NCBI RefSeq assembly: GCF_018459925.1
Contig: NZ_CP075371.1
Coordinates: forward strand, 1,364,001-1,428,000
Source of the DNA: Nocardioides aquaticus
GTDB taxonomy: Bacteria > Actinomycetota > Actinomycetes > Propionibacteriales > Nocardioidaceae
Reading direction: 5' to 3'
Length of the DNA: 64,000 bases
Shown: one piece after another, positions 17,639 through 27,319 of the stretch
How the letters are laid out: every line of letters starts with the position of its first letter
How positions within the stretch are numbered: position 1 is the first letter of the stretch
Program-made: the position numbers and the translations under genes
The notes under the pieces: generated by a model
What the model was told of the DNA's origin: nothing
The model's database searches: none
The model's input: the letters and a program-made list of their open reading frames with translations, nothing else

Positions 17639-18592
17639 GTGAACAAGTCTCAGCTCATCGACACGCTCGCCGAGCGTTTCGAGGGGAACCGCAAGCAGGC
17701 GACGCACGCCCTCGACTCGGTCCTCGACACCATCACCCGCGAGGTGGCCAAGGGCGAGAAGGTGGCGATCCAGGGGTTCGGGTCCTTCGAGAAGAAGGTC
17801 CTCGGCACCCGCAAGGGCGCGAAGAAGCAGGCCGGCAAGAAGTCCTCGTCGGGCACGCAGGAGGCCGTGCCGAGGTTCAAGCCGGCCTCGGACCTCAAGG
17901 CCGTCGTGTCCGGGGTCAAGAAGCTGCCCGAGCTGACGGTGGCCGCCGGCTCCTCGGCGGTCTCGGTCGCGACCGCCCCGGCGCGTGCCGCGGCCAAGGC
18001 GGCTCGCAAGACCGTGAAGGGGTCGTCCAAGAAGAAGACCGCCGCGGGGAAGGCGTCCACCGCCGCGGAGGCGGCGACCGAGGCCGGTTCCGCCGCCGCG
18101 GGTAGTGCTGCGGTCGAGGCCCAGAAGACCGCCGCCGCGGCGAAGAAGGCCGCCGCCTCGGTGACCGAGACGTCGACCGCGAAGAAGGCGCCGGCGAAGA
18201 AGGCGACGGCGAAGAAGGCGACGGCGAAGAAGGCGACGCCCGCCACGAAGGCGCCGGCGAAGAAGACCACGGCGAAGAAGACCGCGGCGACGACGTCGAC
18301 CGCAGCCGGGTCCACGGCGAAGAAGTCGGCACCGGCGAAGAAGTCCACGCCGGCGAAGAAGGCCACGTCCACGACGTCCTCCAGCCCGGCGCCGGCGAAA
18401 AAGGCCACTCCGGCGAAGAAGGCCACGCCGGCCAAGAAGGCCACGTCGGCGACGCCGGCCCCGTCGACTACGCCAGCCCCGACGACCTCCGGTGGGTCGA
18501 CGTCCGGCGGCTCCACGACCGACGGTTCAGGCAGCGGGACCGGTTCCGCTGCGTCCCCGACGCCGAGCGGCGGTGGCGGCTCGTCCAGCTGA
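17639..18592 (+). CDS. hup: HU-type nucleoid protein with a long Lys/Ala-rich histone-like tail
   Basis: The 317-residue protein begins with a normal HU fold of about 95 residues (MNKSQLIDTLAERFEGNRKQ; IQGFGSFEKKVLGTRKG). About 200 residues follow, dominated by AKKA/PAKK repeats, then a Ser/Gly/Thr end. Mycobacterial HupB has a comparable, shorter tail; here the tail is unusually long. HU bends and compacts DNA and the tail probably adds non-specific binding. The GTG at 17639 has AGGAAGG nine bases upstream. The tail is built of near-repeats, so its length may vary between strains. Confidence 0.93.
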   Translation: MNKSQLIDTLAERFEGNRKQATHALDSVLDTITREVAKGEKVAIQGFGSFEKKVLGTRKGAKKQAGKKSSSGTQEAVPRFKPASDLKAVVSGVKKLPELTVAAGSSAVSVATAPARAAAKAARKTVKGSSKKKTAAGKASTAAEAATEAGSAAAGSAAVEAQKTAAAAKKAAASVTETSTAKKAPAKKATAKKATAKKATPATKAPAKKTTAKKTAATTSTAAGSTAKKSAPAKKSTPAKKATSTTSSSPAPAKKATPAKKATPAKKATSATPAPSTTPAPTTSGGSTSGGSTTDGSGSGTGSAASPTPSGGGGSSS

Positions 18593-18598
18593 CGGCGC

Positions 18599-18629
18599 GC
18601 CGCCCCGCCGCTCAGGCGAGCGGGGCGGC
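18599..18629. terminator. Bidirectional terminator between hup and fbiD
   Basis: An exact 10-bp stem GCCGCCCCGC/GCGGGGCGGC (18599-18608 with 18620-18629) is extended by 3 bp inside the loop. It lies just after the hup stop. The last codons and stop of fbiD lie within it, so it can end transcripts from both sides. Confidence 0.75.
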
Positions 18630-19262
18630 CACCGCGGCGGTGTGGGTCCCGACGCCGAGCGACAGCGCACGGCGCAGGTCGGCCCGGTCGTCGACGTCGC
18701 AGCGCAGGGTGGCGAGGCCGCCGGTCACGGCCCGGGCGCCGGAGGCCTGGTGCGCCAGTCGCGAGCCCACCCCGAAGCGGGGGGCGAACTCGGCGTACGG
18801 CGCGGTGTAGAGGGTGGTGCCGACCTCGACGGCGTCGGCCACGAACCACGCGCCCCCCGTCGAGGCCACCCGGAGGGCGGCGCCGAGGTCGTCGGGCCGC
18901 AGTGCGGGCAGGTCGGCGCAGATCGCCACCGGCTGCAGGTGCGGCCACCGGCGCCGCGCCTCGAGCGCGGCCTGCTGCAGGGTCGCGTTCAGGTCGTGGG
19001 TGTCGCCGTCCGGCATGCTCGCGCACCCCAGGGCCACGAGGTCGCGCGAGAACGCCGCGTCGTCGGTGACGACGAGGACCTCCGCCACCTCGGGGCACGC
19101 CACCACGGCCGTCACGGTGTCCAGGGCGAACGCCCCGGCGAGGTCTCGGCGCCGGACGTCCTCGACGTCTCCCAGCCGGGACTTCCCCACACGCGGAGGC
19201 TTGACGGGCAGGATCGCCACGAACGAGGTGGAGGGCGGGTCGGGCGGGTCGTGGGAGGCCAT
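18612..19262 (-). CDS. fbiD: Phosphoenolpyruvate/2-phospho-L-lactate guanylyltransferase (F420 synthesis)
   Basis: This 216-residue CofC/FbiD enzyme activates the 3-carbon acid used to build coenzyme F420; in actinobacteria phosphoenolpyruvate is the likely substrate. The nucleotidyltransferase start is FVAILPVKPPRVGKSRLGD, with LVVTDDAAF, the long helix and the AICADLPALRPDDL acidic metal site. ATG 19262 is preferred to the GTG two codons earlier because AGAGGA lies 8 bases upstream. It is a single gene, divergent from plsC; other F420 genes are not in the window. Confidence 0.9.
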   Translation of the reverse strand: MASHDPPDPPSTSFVAILPVKPPRVGKSRLGDVEDVRRRDLAGAFALDTVTAVVACPEVAEVLVVTDDAAFSRDLVALGCASMPDGDTHDLNATLQQAALEARRRWPHLQPVAICADLPALRPDDLGAALRVASTGGAWFVADAVEVGTTLYTAPYAEFAPRFGVGSRLAHQASGARAVTGGLATLRCDVDDRADLRRALSLGVGTHTAAVAAPLA

Positions 19263-19408
19263 CGCCACGATCCTCTCAGGTCACCGTCGCCGACGGGAGC
19301 GCACCGTCGTCGCGTCGGAGCGTCCGGGCCGGCCTGGCGGCGGTAGCCTGCGTCCCGACCGGCGCGCCGGTCCGCGCCCCCGGCCGGAGGCGTGGAGGGA
19401 GGGAGAAC

Positions 19409-20158
19409 GTGAGCGTCCGCAAGCTGCAGCAACGACGGGGCTGGGCCTTCACCGTCATCGTCGCGCTCGTCAAGCCGGTCCTGCTGGTCCTGACCCGACG
19501 CCGGTGGATCGACGGCGAGCACATCCCGGCCACGGGCGGGTGCGTGGTGGTCGTCAACCACCTCTCGCACGTCGACCCCCTGACGGCCGCGCACCTCGTC
19601 TACGACCACGGCCGCCTCCCGCGCTACCTGGCCAAGTCCGGGCTCTTCCGCACCCGCGTGCTCGGTACCTTCCTCCGCGCGGCCGGCCAGATCCCCGTGG
19701 AGCGAGCGACGAGCAGCGCGGTCGGTGCGTACGCCGCCGCGGTCGAGGCGGTCCGCGCCGGCGAGTGCGTGGTCGTCTACCCCGAGGGCACGATCACGCG
19801 CGACCCCGACCTGTGGCCGATGACCGGCAAGTCGGGTGCGGCGCGGATCGCGCTGGAGACCGGCTGCCCGGTCGTCCCGGTGGGCCAGTGGGGTCCGCAG
19901 GACCTGCTCGCGCCCTACTCCCACAAGCCCTCGCTGCTGCCGCGCACGCTGGTGACGATGAAGGTGGGGCGGCCCCTGGACCTGGCGCACCTGGCCGACC
20001 GGCCCGTGACCGCGCGGCACGTCGCGCAGGCCACCCAGCAGATCATGGACGCCATCACCGGCCTCGTGGCCGACATCCGGGGCGAGCAGCCGCCCGCGGA
20101 CCGCTTCGACCTGCGACGGCACCGTGCCGAGCAGGCCCGGGAGGACGGAGCCTCGTGA
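19409..20158 (+). CDS. plsC: 1-acylglycerol-3-phosphate acyltransferase family protein
   Basis: The 249-residue membrane-associated enzyme adds the second acyl chain in phospholipid synthesis. Motif I is NHLSHVDP (HX4D), motif III is VVYPEGTITRD and motif IV is CPVVPVGQWG. An N-terminal hydrophobic stretch (FTVIVALVKPVLLVL) anchors it. The GTG start has GGAGGGAGGGAG upstream. Its TGA overlaps the gpsA start by three bases, so glycerol phosphate supply and acylation are translationally coupled. The exact acyl acceptor cannot be proven from sequence. Confidence 0.88.
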   Translation: MSVRKLQQRRGWAFTVIVALVKPVLLVLTRRRWIDGEHIPATGGCVVVVNHLSHVDPLTAAHLVYDHGRLPRYLAKSGLFRTRVLGTFLRAAGQIPVERATSSAVGAYAAAVEAVRAGECVVVYPEGTITRDPDLWPMTGKSGAARIALETGCPVVPVGQWGPQDLLAPYSHKPSLLPRTLVTMKVGRPLDLAHLADRPVTARHVAQATQQIMDAITGLVADIRGEQPPADRFDLRRHRAEQAREDGAS

Positions 20159-21186
20159 CGACCGACGCAGCAACCCCGCAGAGCCACGGCAAGGTCGCCG
20201 TCTTCAGTGCCGGTTCGTGGGGCACCGCCTTCTCGATCGTGCTCGCCGACGCCGGCAACGAGGTGGCGCTCTGGTCGCGCCGCCCCGAGCAGGCCGAGGC
20301 GATCAACCGGGACCGTGAGAACGCGGACTACCTGCCCGGCATCGAGCTCCCCCGCGGGGTCAGCGCCACCTCCGACGTGGCCCGCGCGCTCGAGGGAGCC
20401 GAGGTGGTCGTCCTGGCCACGCCCTCCCAGAGCCTGCGCGAGAACCTCGCCGGCTGGGCGCCGCACGTGCCGGACGACGCGGTCTTCCTGTCGTTGATGA
20501 AGGGCGTCGAGCTGGGCAACGTGAAGCGGATGAGCGAGGTGATCGCCGAGGTGACCGGTGCCGGGCCGGAGAGGATCGGCGTCCTCAGCGGGCCCAACCT
20601 CGCCAAGGAGATCGCCCGGCGCGAACCGGCGGCCTCGGTGGTCGCCTGCGCCGACGAGGAGGTCGCGCGCCGGCTCCAGGCCCGCTGCCACACCGCGGCC
20701 TTCCGGCCCTACACCAGCGTCGACGTGGTCGGGTGCGAGATCGGCGGCGCCTACAAGAACGTCGTCGCGCTCTGCGTCGGGATGGCCGTCGGGCTGGGCT
20801 TCGGCGACAACACGACCGCCTCGCTGATCACGCGAGGACTGGCGGAGACGGCGCGACTGGCCACGCGGATGGGAGCGAACCCGCTGACCCTGATGGGCCT
20901 GGCCGGTCTCGGTGACCTGGTGGCCACCTGCTCCTCACCGCTCTCGCGGAACCGGACCTTCGGCGAGAAGCTCGGCCAGGGCATGTCGACCGAGGAGATC
21001 CTCGCCTCGACCCGGCAGGTGGCCGAGGGCGCGAAGTCGTGCTCGTCGCTGCTGGCGCTCGCCAACAGCTGGGGCGTCGACGCCCCGATCGCCGACCAGG
21101 TCGACGCCGTGGTCGCCGGCCGTACGACGCCCTTCGACATGATGGACGCCTTCATCAACCGCGACCCCAAGGCCGAGACCGACTGA
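20155..21186 (+). CDS. gpsA: Glycerol-3-phosphate dehydrogenase [NAD(P)+]
   Basis: The 343-residue enzyme reduces dihydroxyacetone phosphate to sn-glycerol-3-phosphate for lipid synthesis. The Rossmann motif reads VFSAGSWGTAFS, with Ser in place of the first Gly of the usual GxGxWG. Substrate-site motifs SGPNLAKEI and the catalytic Lys in GGAYKNVVAL are intact, as are ITRGLAE and GLGDLVATC. The GTG overlaps the plsC stop. A strong inverted repeat lies 28 bases past its stop. Confidence 0.95.
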   Translation: MTTDAATPQSHGKVAVFSAGSWGTAFSIVLADAGNEVALWSRRPEQAEAINRDRENADYLPGIELPRGVSATSDVARALEGAEVVVLATPSQSLRENLAGWAPHVPDDAVFLSLMKGVELGNVKRMSEVIAEVTGAGPERIGVLSGPNLAKEIARREPAASVVACADEEVARRLQARCHTAAFRPYTSVDVVGCEIGGAYKNVVALCVGMAVGLGFGDNTTASLITRGLAETARLATRMGANPLTLMGLAGLGDLVATCSSPLSRNRTFGEKLGQGMSTEEILASTRQVAEGAKSCSSLLALANSWGVDAPIADQVDAVVAGRTTPFDMMDAFINRDPKAETD

Positions 21187-21213
21187 CCCGGCCCGGGTCG
21201 CGGGGTGCCGGGA

Positions 21214-21266
21214 CAGGACAGCAGCGGATCGCTGTCACCTGGTGGCAGCGATCCGCTGCTGTCCTG
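21214..21266. terminator. Large 53-bp inverted repeat between convergent gpsA and HTH genes
   Basis: Bases 21214-21239 pair with 21241-21266: 26 pairs with one G-T wobble around a single-base centre. It starts CAGGACAGCAGCGGATCGCTG. It could end both convergent transcripts, but it is longer than needed and has no T tract, so a small mobile repeat or protein-binding palindrome is also possible. A partial repeat of the arm end (GTCCTGCGAC) follows at 21261-21282. Confidence 0.7.
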
Positions 21267-21332
21267 CGACTGTCCTGCGACGGCTGACGGCTGACGGCCG
21301 ACGTCCCAGGGACCCGGACCGTCGGCGGCCCG

Positions 21333-22874
21333 TCAGCGTGGCCCGGGCAGGTCGTCGACCAGCCCGTCCCGCTCCTGCCACCAGCGTGCCGCGCCGCGGA
21401 CCTCGTCGGGGTACTCGTCGGCGTGGGCCACCTTGTCCAGCCACGGGTCCTGGGTCATCCCGGCCGCGTAGAGCGCCCGCCGACGGTGGCCGCGGGCCAT
21501 CAGGACGTCCAGCACCTCGCGCTCGACGCGCTGGCCGCCGTGCGCCAGCAGCACCGCGCGGGCGGAGAGGTCCGCGACGTCGCCGGCGGCCAGCGCCGGC
21601 ATCGTGCCGAGGCCCGGGCTGGGGGCCATCTGGGCGAGACGGAACAGGATGGTGTGCCGGTCGCGGTCGGAGGCCTCACGCACGGCGTGGTCGTGCAGCA
21701 CCTCGACGACGCGGTGGGCGAAGGGGACGGCCACCAGCAGCATGGTCGCGGTGAAGTGGTGGCGGGGCCGCTGGTCGTGGATGACCTCGAACAGCAGCCG
21801 GGCCAGCAACGGACGGTCGGGCAGGTTGTCAGGCTCGGCGACTCGCTCCGCCAGCTCGGTGGCGGTGCGCCACCTCCGGTCGGCCTGGGTGCGCTCGCCC
21901 AGGGCGACGCGTGACGCCGCGGGGGCCGGCGGCCGGGACAACCGGGCGGTCACGGCCTGCGCCTGGCGCTCCGGCAGCGAGGTCACCACGCCGGACAGCG
22001 TGTGGTGCCACCCGGCGTCGGCGCGCGCGACGGCCCGCTCGTAGGCCGCGACGAGCGGGTCCACCAGCAGGTCCCAGTGCTCGGGCTCGCCGCCGCCGGT
22101 GGCGGCCACGTCCAGCAGCGCGTGGGAGGCCGCACGCACCGCCATCGGACGGTGGTCGGCGAGCAGCTCGGCCGCCCAGCGCAGCACCTCCGGGGTGGGG
22201 CGGTCGGCCGTGGCCGAGACGGTGTCGACGAGCACCTGCGCGTGCGGGTCCGCCACGGCGCGGCGGGCCGCCTCGAGCACGAGGTGCCCGTACGGGCTGG
22301 TCCGGAGCAGGCTGAGCGCCTCGTAGCGGGTGACGTAGGCGGTGCCGACGCTGCGGCCCAGCTCGTCGACCAGCTCGTCCAACCAGGGGGCCGCCACCCA
22401 GGTCGGGAAGCCGCGAGCCTCCGGCGCCGTGATCGCGCGGGCCCACGAGAGCCACGCGCCACCGCTGCGCCGGGGGTGGCGGACCCGCTCCCCGCGCTCG
22501 GAGATCTCCTCCACCCCGAGGTGGCCGCCGCCGATCGCCCGGCTCGCGTCGTCGCGGTCCGGCGGACCTCCCGGGAGCGTGCGGCACAGCACGTCGACCG
22601 GAGCCCGCAGCTGGCCCTCGCGGAGCCCGAGGGCGCGCTCGTAGCCGTCGATGATGCGTCCGTGACGGACCTTGCCGTTCTCGACCTCGGACATCAGCCG
22701 GGCGTGGGTACGCACACCCGTGGCGCGCAGGGCAGTGCCCACGGCGGCCTGGCTGTGGCCGCCGCCGGCGGTCAGGCGCGCCATCCGGAGCAGCCAGGCC
22801 ACCCGGGACGCGACGTTGACGCGATCGGACCCGAGAGACGAGTCGTCGCGCAGTGGAGTGAGCGGTGCCGGCAC
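21333..22874 (-). CDS. XRE-like HTH protein with large helical C-terminal domain
   Basis: The 513-residue product has an N-terminal helix-turn-helix (residues about 20-85: GGGHSQAAVGTALRATGV, then HARLMSEVENGKVRHGRII), which reads as an XRE-type DNA-binding domain. About 400 residues of Ala/Leu/Arg-rich helices follow, looking like a repeat solenoid. I do not recognise the C-terminal family. GTG 22874 has GGGGG eight bases upstream, and the preceding AT-rich stretch suggests a promoter. It is a single gene; the target is unknown. Confidence 0.72.
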   Translation of the reverse strand: MPAPLTPLRDDSSLGSDRVNVASRVAWLLRMARLTAGGGHSQAAVGTALRATGVRTHARLMSEVENGKVRHGRIIDGYERALGLREGQLRAPVDVLCRTLPGGPPDRDDASRAIGGGHLGVEEISERGERVRHPRRSGGAWLSWARAITAPEARGFPTWVAAPWLDELVDELGRSVGTAYVTRYEALSLLRTSPYGHLVLEAARRAVADPHAQVLVDTVSATADRPTPEVLRWAAELLADHRPMAVRAASHALLDVAATGGGEPEHWDLLVDPLVAAYERAVARADAGWHHTLSGVVTSLPERQAQAVTARLSRPPAPAASRVALGERTQADRRWRTATELAERVAEPDNLPDRPLLARLLFEVIHDQRPRHHFTATMLLVAVPFAHRVVEVLHDHAVREASDRDRHTILFRLAQMAPSPGLGTMPALAAGDVADLSARAVLLAHGGQRVEREVLDVLMARGHRRRALYAAGMTQDPWLDKVAHADEYPDEVRGAARWWQERDGLVDDLPGPR

Positions 22875-22984
22875 GTGAAACCCCCATTTTTCCCGGGTCG
22901 GACGACAAGAAAGATGCCAAAAGTCCTGTCCGGGTCAGGCGATGTTCCGCTTCTGGTCCGCCGTAGAAATATTCGGCGCCGTCC

Positions 22985-24079
<1,095 letters not shown>

Positions 24080-24085
24080 CCCCCG

Positions 24086-24104
24086 ATCCTAGGAACGCTA
24101 GGGT
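24086..24104. promoter_or_regulatory. Back-to-back -10 elements for divergent leaderless transcripts (PLP enzyme and ddl)
   Basis: On the minus strand TAGGAT (24086-24091) lies 6 bases before the ATG at 24079. On the plus strand TAGGGT (24099-24104) lies 7 bases before the GTG at 24112. Start codons are only 32 bases apart and each -35 region would fall at the other gene's start. Transcription of both genes would therefore begin at or near the first codon. Confidence 0.65.
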
Positions 24105-24111
24105 CCGTGCG

Positions 24112-25326
24112 GTGACCCCGGAGCCCCCCGCGCCTGGACAGAGCCCCAAGCCACGCGTCGCCGTCGTGTTCGGCGGACGATCCAGCGAGCACGCGATCTC
24201 CTGCGTCACCGCGGGCAGCGTGCTGGCTGCGATCGACCCCGAGGCGTACGAGGTGGTCCCGGTCGGCATCGCGCCCGACGGGCGGTGGGTGCTGGAGTCC
24301 GGCGACCCCGAGCGGCTGCGGATCACCACGCCCGACGCGCTCCCCGCCGTCGACGCCGGGGGCGCGTCCCTCAGCCTGGCGCCCGGCGGCGACCCGGACG
24401 GCCGCGCGGGACTGGTCGTCACCGATCCCGGGTCCCCGCCCCGCGCCCTCGGTGAGGTGGACGTGGTGTTCCCGCTGCTGCACGGGCCCTGGGGCGAGGA
24501 CGGCACGCTGCAGGGCATGCTCGAGATGTCGGGCGTCCGCTACGTCGGTGCCGGCGTCCTGGCCTCCGCGGTCGGCATGGACAAGGCCTACCTCAAGGTG
24601 GTGCTCCGGGACGCCGGGCTGCCGGTGATGCCGAGCGTCACGGTCACCCGCGCCGCCTGGCAGGCCGACGCCGCCGACGTGCTCGGCCGCCTGCGCGGGC
24701 TCGCCGACGACGGGGCCGGCGCGCGCCGGCCGGTCTTCGTCAAGCCGGCCCGTGGCGGGTCCAGCATGGGGATCGCCAAGGTCGGTGACGTCACCGACAC
24801 CGACGCCGTGCGCCGCGCGCTCGAGGGCGCCTTCGAGCACGACCCGAAGGTGCTGGTCGAGCTGGCCGCCGAGGGTGCCCGCGAGGTCGAGTGCGGCGTC
24901 CTGGACCGCCTCCCCGACGGTACGGGCGGATCCGGGGCGGGCGGATCCGGTGCGGGACCGGAGACGAGCGTCCCGGCGGAGGTGCTGGTCGGTGACGACC
25001 ACGACTTCTACGACTTCGAGGCCAAGTACCTGCCCGAGCAGTCCACCCGCACCGTGATCCCGGCCGACCTGGACCCGGCGCTCACGGCCCGGGTCCGGAC
25101 GCTCTCGGCGCGGGCCTTCGCCGCGGTCGGCTGCGAGGGCCTGGCCCGGGTCGACTTCTTCGTGATGCCGGACGGGTCCCTGGTGGTGAACGAGATCAAC
25201 ACGATGCCGGGGTTCACCCCGACCTCGATGTTCCCGCAGATGTGGGCGGCGACGGGCCTGTCCTACCCGGACCTCGTCGACCGGTTGATCCGGCTCGCGC
25301 TGGCCCGGGGCACCGGTCTGCGCTGA
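24112..25326 (+). CDS. ddl: D-alanine--D-alanine ligase
   Basis: The 404-residue ATP-grasp ligase makes D-Ala-D-Ala for peptidoglycan. The N-terminal VAVVFGGRSSEHAIS and LLHGPWGEDGTLQGMLE, the central VFVKPARGGSSMGIAKV and VECGVLD, and the C-terminal RVDFFVMPDGSLVVNEINTMPGFTPTSM metal site are all present. A Gly/Ser-rich insert (GSGAGGSGAG) sits about residues 276-288. GTG 24112 fits the leaderless promoter; the longer upstream frame is antisense to the neighbour. Confidence 0.96.
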   Translation: MTPEPPAPGQSPKPRVAVVFGGRSSEHAISCVTAGSVLAAIDPEAYEVVPVGIAPDGRWVLESGDPERLRITTPDALPAVDAGGASLSLAPGGDPDGRAGLVVTDPGSPPRALGEVDVVFPLLHGPWGEDGTLQGMLEMSGVRYVGAGVLASAVGMDKAYLKVVLRDAGLPVMPSVTVTRAAWQADAADVLGRLRGLADDGAGARRPVFVKPARGGSSMGIAKVGDVTDTDAVRRALEGAFEHDPKVLVELAAEGAREVECGVLDRLPDGTGGSGAGGSGAGPETSVPAEVLVGDDHDFYDFEAKYLPEQSTRTVIPADLDPALTARVRTLSARAFAAVGCEGLARVDFFVMPDGSLVVNEINTMPGFTPTSMFPQMWAATGLSYPDLVDRLIRLALARGTGLR

Positions 25327-25396
25327 GGCCCGGCCGGACGCCGGACGCCGGACGCCGTGCGCCGCACGCCGTGCGCCGGAGGCCGGGAGGTCCGGC

Positions 25397-25912
25397 TCAG
25401 CGACAGGCGTCGACGAGCTCGGTCGCGTCCAGGACCGGGCCGGCGACCTCGGCGGCGACCGAGGAGCCACCCATCGGCCAGTACTCCGCCGGCACGATTA
25501 GCGAGACCCGCGGGCGGTAGCCGACGGCAGTCAGGGTGACCTCGGTCGGCTCGTCCTGCAGGTCGGCGTCGTCGACGAACCAGCCCACGCCGTCGATCTC
25601 CTGGCAGAGCTGGAACCGGTCGTAGCCCTCGGGGGCGTCCACGCCGCAGGTGACGACCACCGCCGGGTCGCCCCAGGCCGCCGCCGTCGCGTCGGCCGGA
25701 TCGACCTCGACCCGGTCCAGGCCGTCCTCGCCGAGGTCCTCGAGCCGGTCGGGCAGCGCCTCGACCAGCCGCTCGCAGGCAGCCTGCTGCGCGGGGTCCA
25801 GGTCAGGCACGTCGACGTCGACCGGCCCGGAGCAGCCGCCCACGGCGAGCACGACGCCGAGGGCGGCCGCCACGGCGGCCGCGGCACGGCCGCTCGGGCG
25901 CGACCGGGTCAC
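25397..25912 (-). CDS. DUF3515 family lipoprotein
   Basis: The 171-residue protein has an Arg-rich start, a hydrophobic signal stretch and the lipobox VGGCS (Cys about residue 28). The mature part matches the pattern of actinobacterial DUF3515 (LDPAQQAACERLVEALPDRL; TCGVDAPEGYD; WFVDDAD). The role is unknown; this family often lies beside ddl and thiL in actinobacteria, so a wall-linked role is possible. It is convergent with ddl; the 70 bases between hold GC-rich short repeats (GGACGCC) but no clear terminator. Confidence 0.82.
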   Translation of the reverse strand: MTRSRPSGRAAAAVAAALGVVLAVGGCSGPVDVDVPDLDPAQQAACERLVEALPDRLEDLGEDGLDRVEVDPADATAAAWGDPAVVVTCGVDAPEGYDRFQLCQEIDGVGWFVDDADLQDEPTEVTLTAVGYRPRVSLIVPAEYWPMGGSSVAAEVAGPVLDATELVDACR

Positions 25913-25925
25913 CTCGGGAGGCGGG

Positions 25926-26162
25926 TCAGATGTGGACGACGGGGCAGGTCAGCGTGCGCGTGATCCCGTCGAGGTTCTGCACCCGCGAGACCACGAGCTG
26001 GCCGAGCTCGTCGACGTTGCGGGCCTCGGCGCGCACGATCACGTCGTACGGGCCCGTGACGTCCTCGGCCAGCGTGACGCCCTTGACCTGCGCGATGGCG
26101 GCAGCGACCTCGGCGGCCTTGCCGACGTCGGTCTGGATCAGGATGTAGGCCTGGACGACCAT
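25926..26162 (-). CDS. Lrp/AsnC ligand-binding domain protein (stand-alone RAM domain)
   Basis: The 78-residue product is a single alpha-beta ligand-binding domain (QAYILIQTDVGKAAEVAAAI; GPYDVIVRAEARNVDELGQLV; CPVVHI) without a DNA-binding domain. Such proteins form oligomeric rings that bind amino acids. GAGGAGA precedes the ATG at 26162. It is followed by the DUF3515 gene after 13 bases and probably shares its mRNA. It is divergent from thiL. Confidence 0.85.
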   Translation of the reverse strand: MVVQAYILIQTDVGKAAEVAAAIAQVKGVTLAEDVTGPYDVIVRAEARNVDELGQLVVSRVQNLDGITRTLTCPVVHI

Positions 26163-26281
26163 GGGGATCTCCTCGTTGAGACGGGTGGGTCGTCGCGGCC
26201 CCGGGAGCCACGACGGGTCGACCACGCGGGTGGCGACCCGGGTCAACCTACCGCGCAGCGGCCTCTGGTGGGATGGGGGTC

Positions 26282-27238
26282 ATGGCCCTCCCCGCTGACG
26301 CCACGCTCGCCGACGTCGGGGAGTTCGGACTCATCTCCGAGCTCACCGCGCTCTTCCCCCAGGGCGAGCACGTCCTGGTGGGTCCGGGGGACGACGCGGC
26401 GGTCCTGCGGGTGCGCACCGGGCACGTCGTGGTGTCCACCGACCTGATGGTCGAGGGACGCCACTTCCGTCGCGACTGGGCCTCCGGCGCCGACGTCGGC
26501 CACCGCGCGGCGGCACAGAACATCTCCGACATCAACGCGATGGGTGGTCGGGCTACGTCGCTGACCATCGGCCTGGCCGCGCCGGCCGACCTGCCGGCCG
26601 CCTGGGCGCTCGACCTCGCCGCCGGTTTCGCCGAGGAGTGCGGCCTGGTCGGGGCCAGCATCGTCGGCGGCGACCTCACGCGCGCCGACCAGGTCGTGGT
26701 CGCGGTGACGGTGCTCGGCACCTGCACGCAGTCGCCGGTGCTCCGCTCGGGCGCGGAGCCGGGCGACCTGCTGGCCCTGGTCGGCCGGCAGGGCTGGGCC
26801 GCCGGCGGCCTCACCGTGCTCTCCCGCGGGTTCCGCTCGCCCCGGGTGCTCGTCGACGCCTACCGGCGCCCGACCCCGCCGTACGACGCCGGGCCCGCCG
26901 CGGCCGAGGCCGGCGCGACGTCGATGATCGACGTCTCCGACGGGCTGCTGTCGGAGGTCGGACACCTCGCCGCTGGCTCGGGCGTCGCGATCGACGTGCG
27001 GACCGCGACGCTGGAGGTGGCCGAGCCGCTGGTCACCGTCGGGGCGGCGCTCGGTGCCGAGCCGCTGTCGTTCGTCCTCGGCGGCGGCGACGACCACGGC
27101 CTGCTGGCGACGTTCCCGCCCGGCCAGGTCCCCGACGGCTGGACGGTCGTGGGGGAGGTGCTCGACGGCGGTACGCCCGGCGAGGTCACCGTCGACGGCG
27201 CCGCCTACGAGGGCGCCACGGGGTGGACCCACTTCTGA
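26282..27238 (+). CDS. thiL: Thiamine-monophosphate kinase
   Basis: The enzyme phosphorylates thiamine monophosphate to the active diphosphate. AIR-synthase-type motifs are seen: VGPGDDAAVL, STDLMVEGRHF, QNISDINAMGG, VGGDLTRADQVV and MIDVSDGLLSEVGHLA. The 318-residue length is normal. ATG 26282 is chosen; an in-frame ATG three codons earlier (26273) is nearly as good. It is divergent from the Lrp-like gene and ends before the terminator shared with rpmB. Confidence 0.93.
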   Translation: MALPADATLADVGEFGLISELTALFPQGEHVLVGPGDDAAVLRVRTGHVVVSTDLMVEGRHFRRDWASGADVGHRAAAQNISDINAMGGRATSLTIGLAAPADLPAAWALDLAAGFAEECGLVGASIVGGDLTRADQVVVAVTVLGTCTQSPVLRSGAEPGDLLALVGRQGWAAGGLTVLSRGFRSPRVLVDAYRRPTPPYDAGPAAAEAGATSMIDVSDGLLSEVGHLAAGSGVAIDVRTATLEVAEPLVTVGAALGAEPLSFVLGGGDDHGLLATFPPGQVPDGWTVVGEVLDGGTPGEVTVDGAAYEGATGWTHF

Positions 27239-27272
27239 GGAGCCCGTGGCAGCAGCCCCCCACGACGCACGA

Positions 27273-27303
27273 AGGCCGCCTCCCGACGAGTCGGGGGCGG
27301 CCT
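27273..27303. terminator. Bidirectional terminator between thiL and rpmB
   Basis: A stem of 13 pairs with one bulged base (27273-27286 with 27291-27303), starting AGGCCGCC and ending GGCGGCCT, closes a CGAG tetraloop. It lies between the convergent stops of thiL and rpmB. Confidence 0.75.
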
Positions 27304-27319
27304 CAGCGGACGGGCAGGG

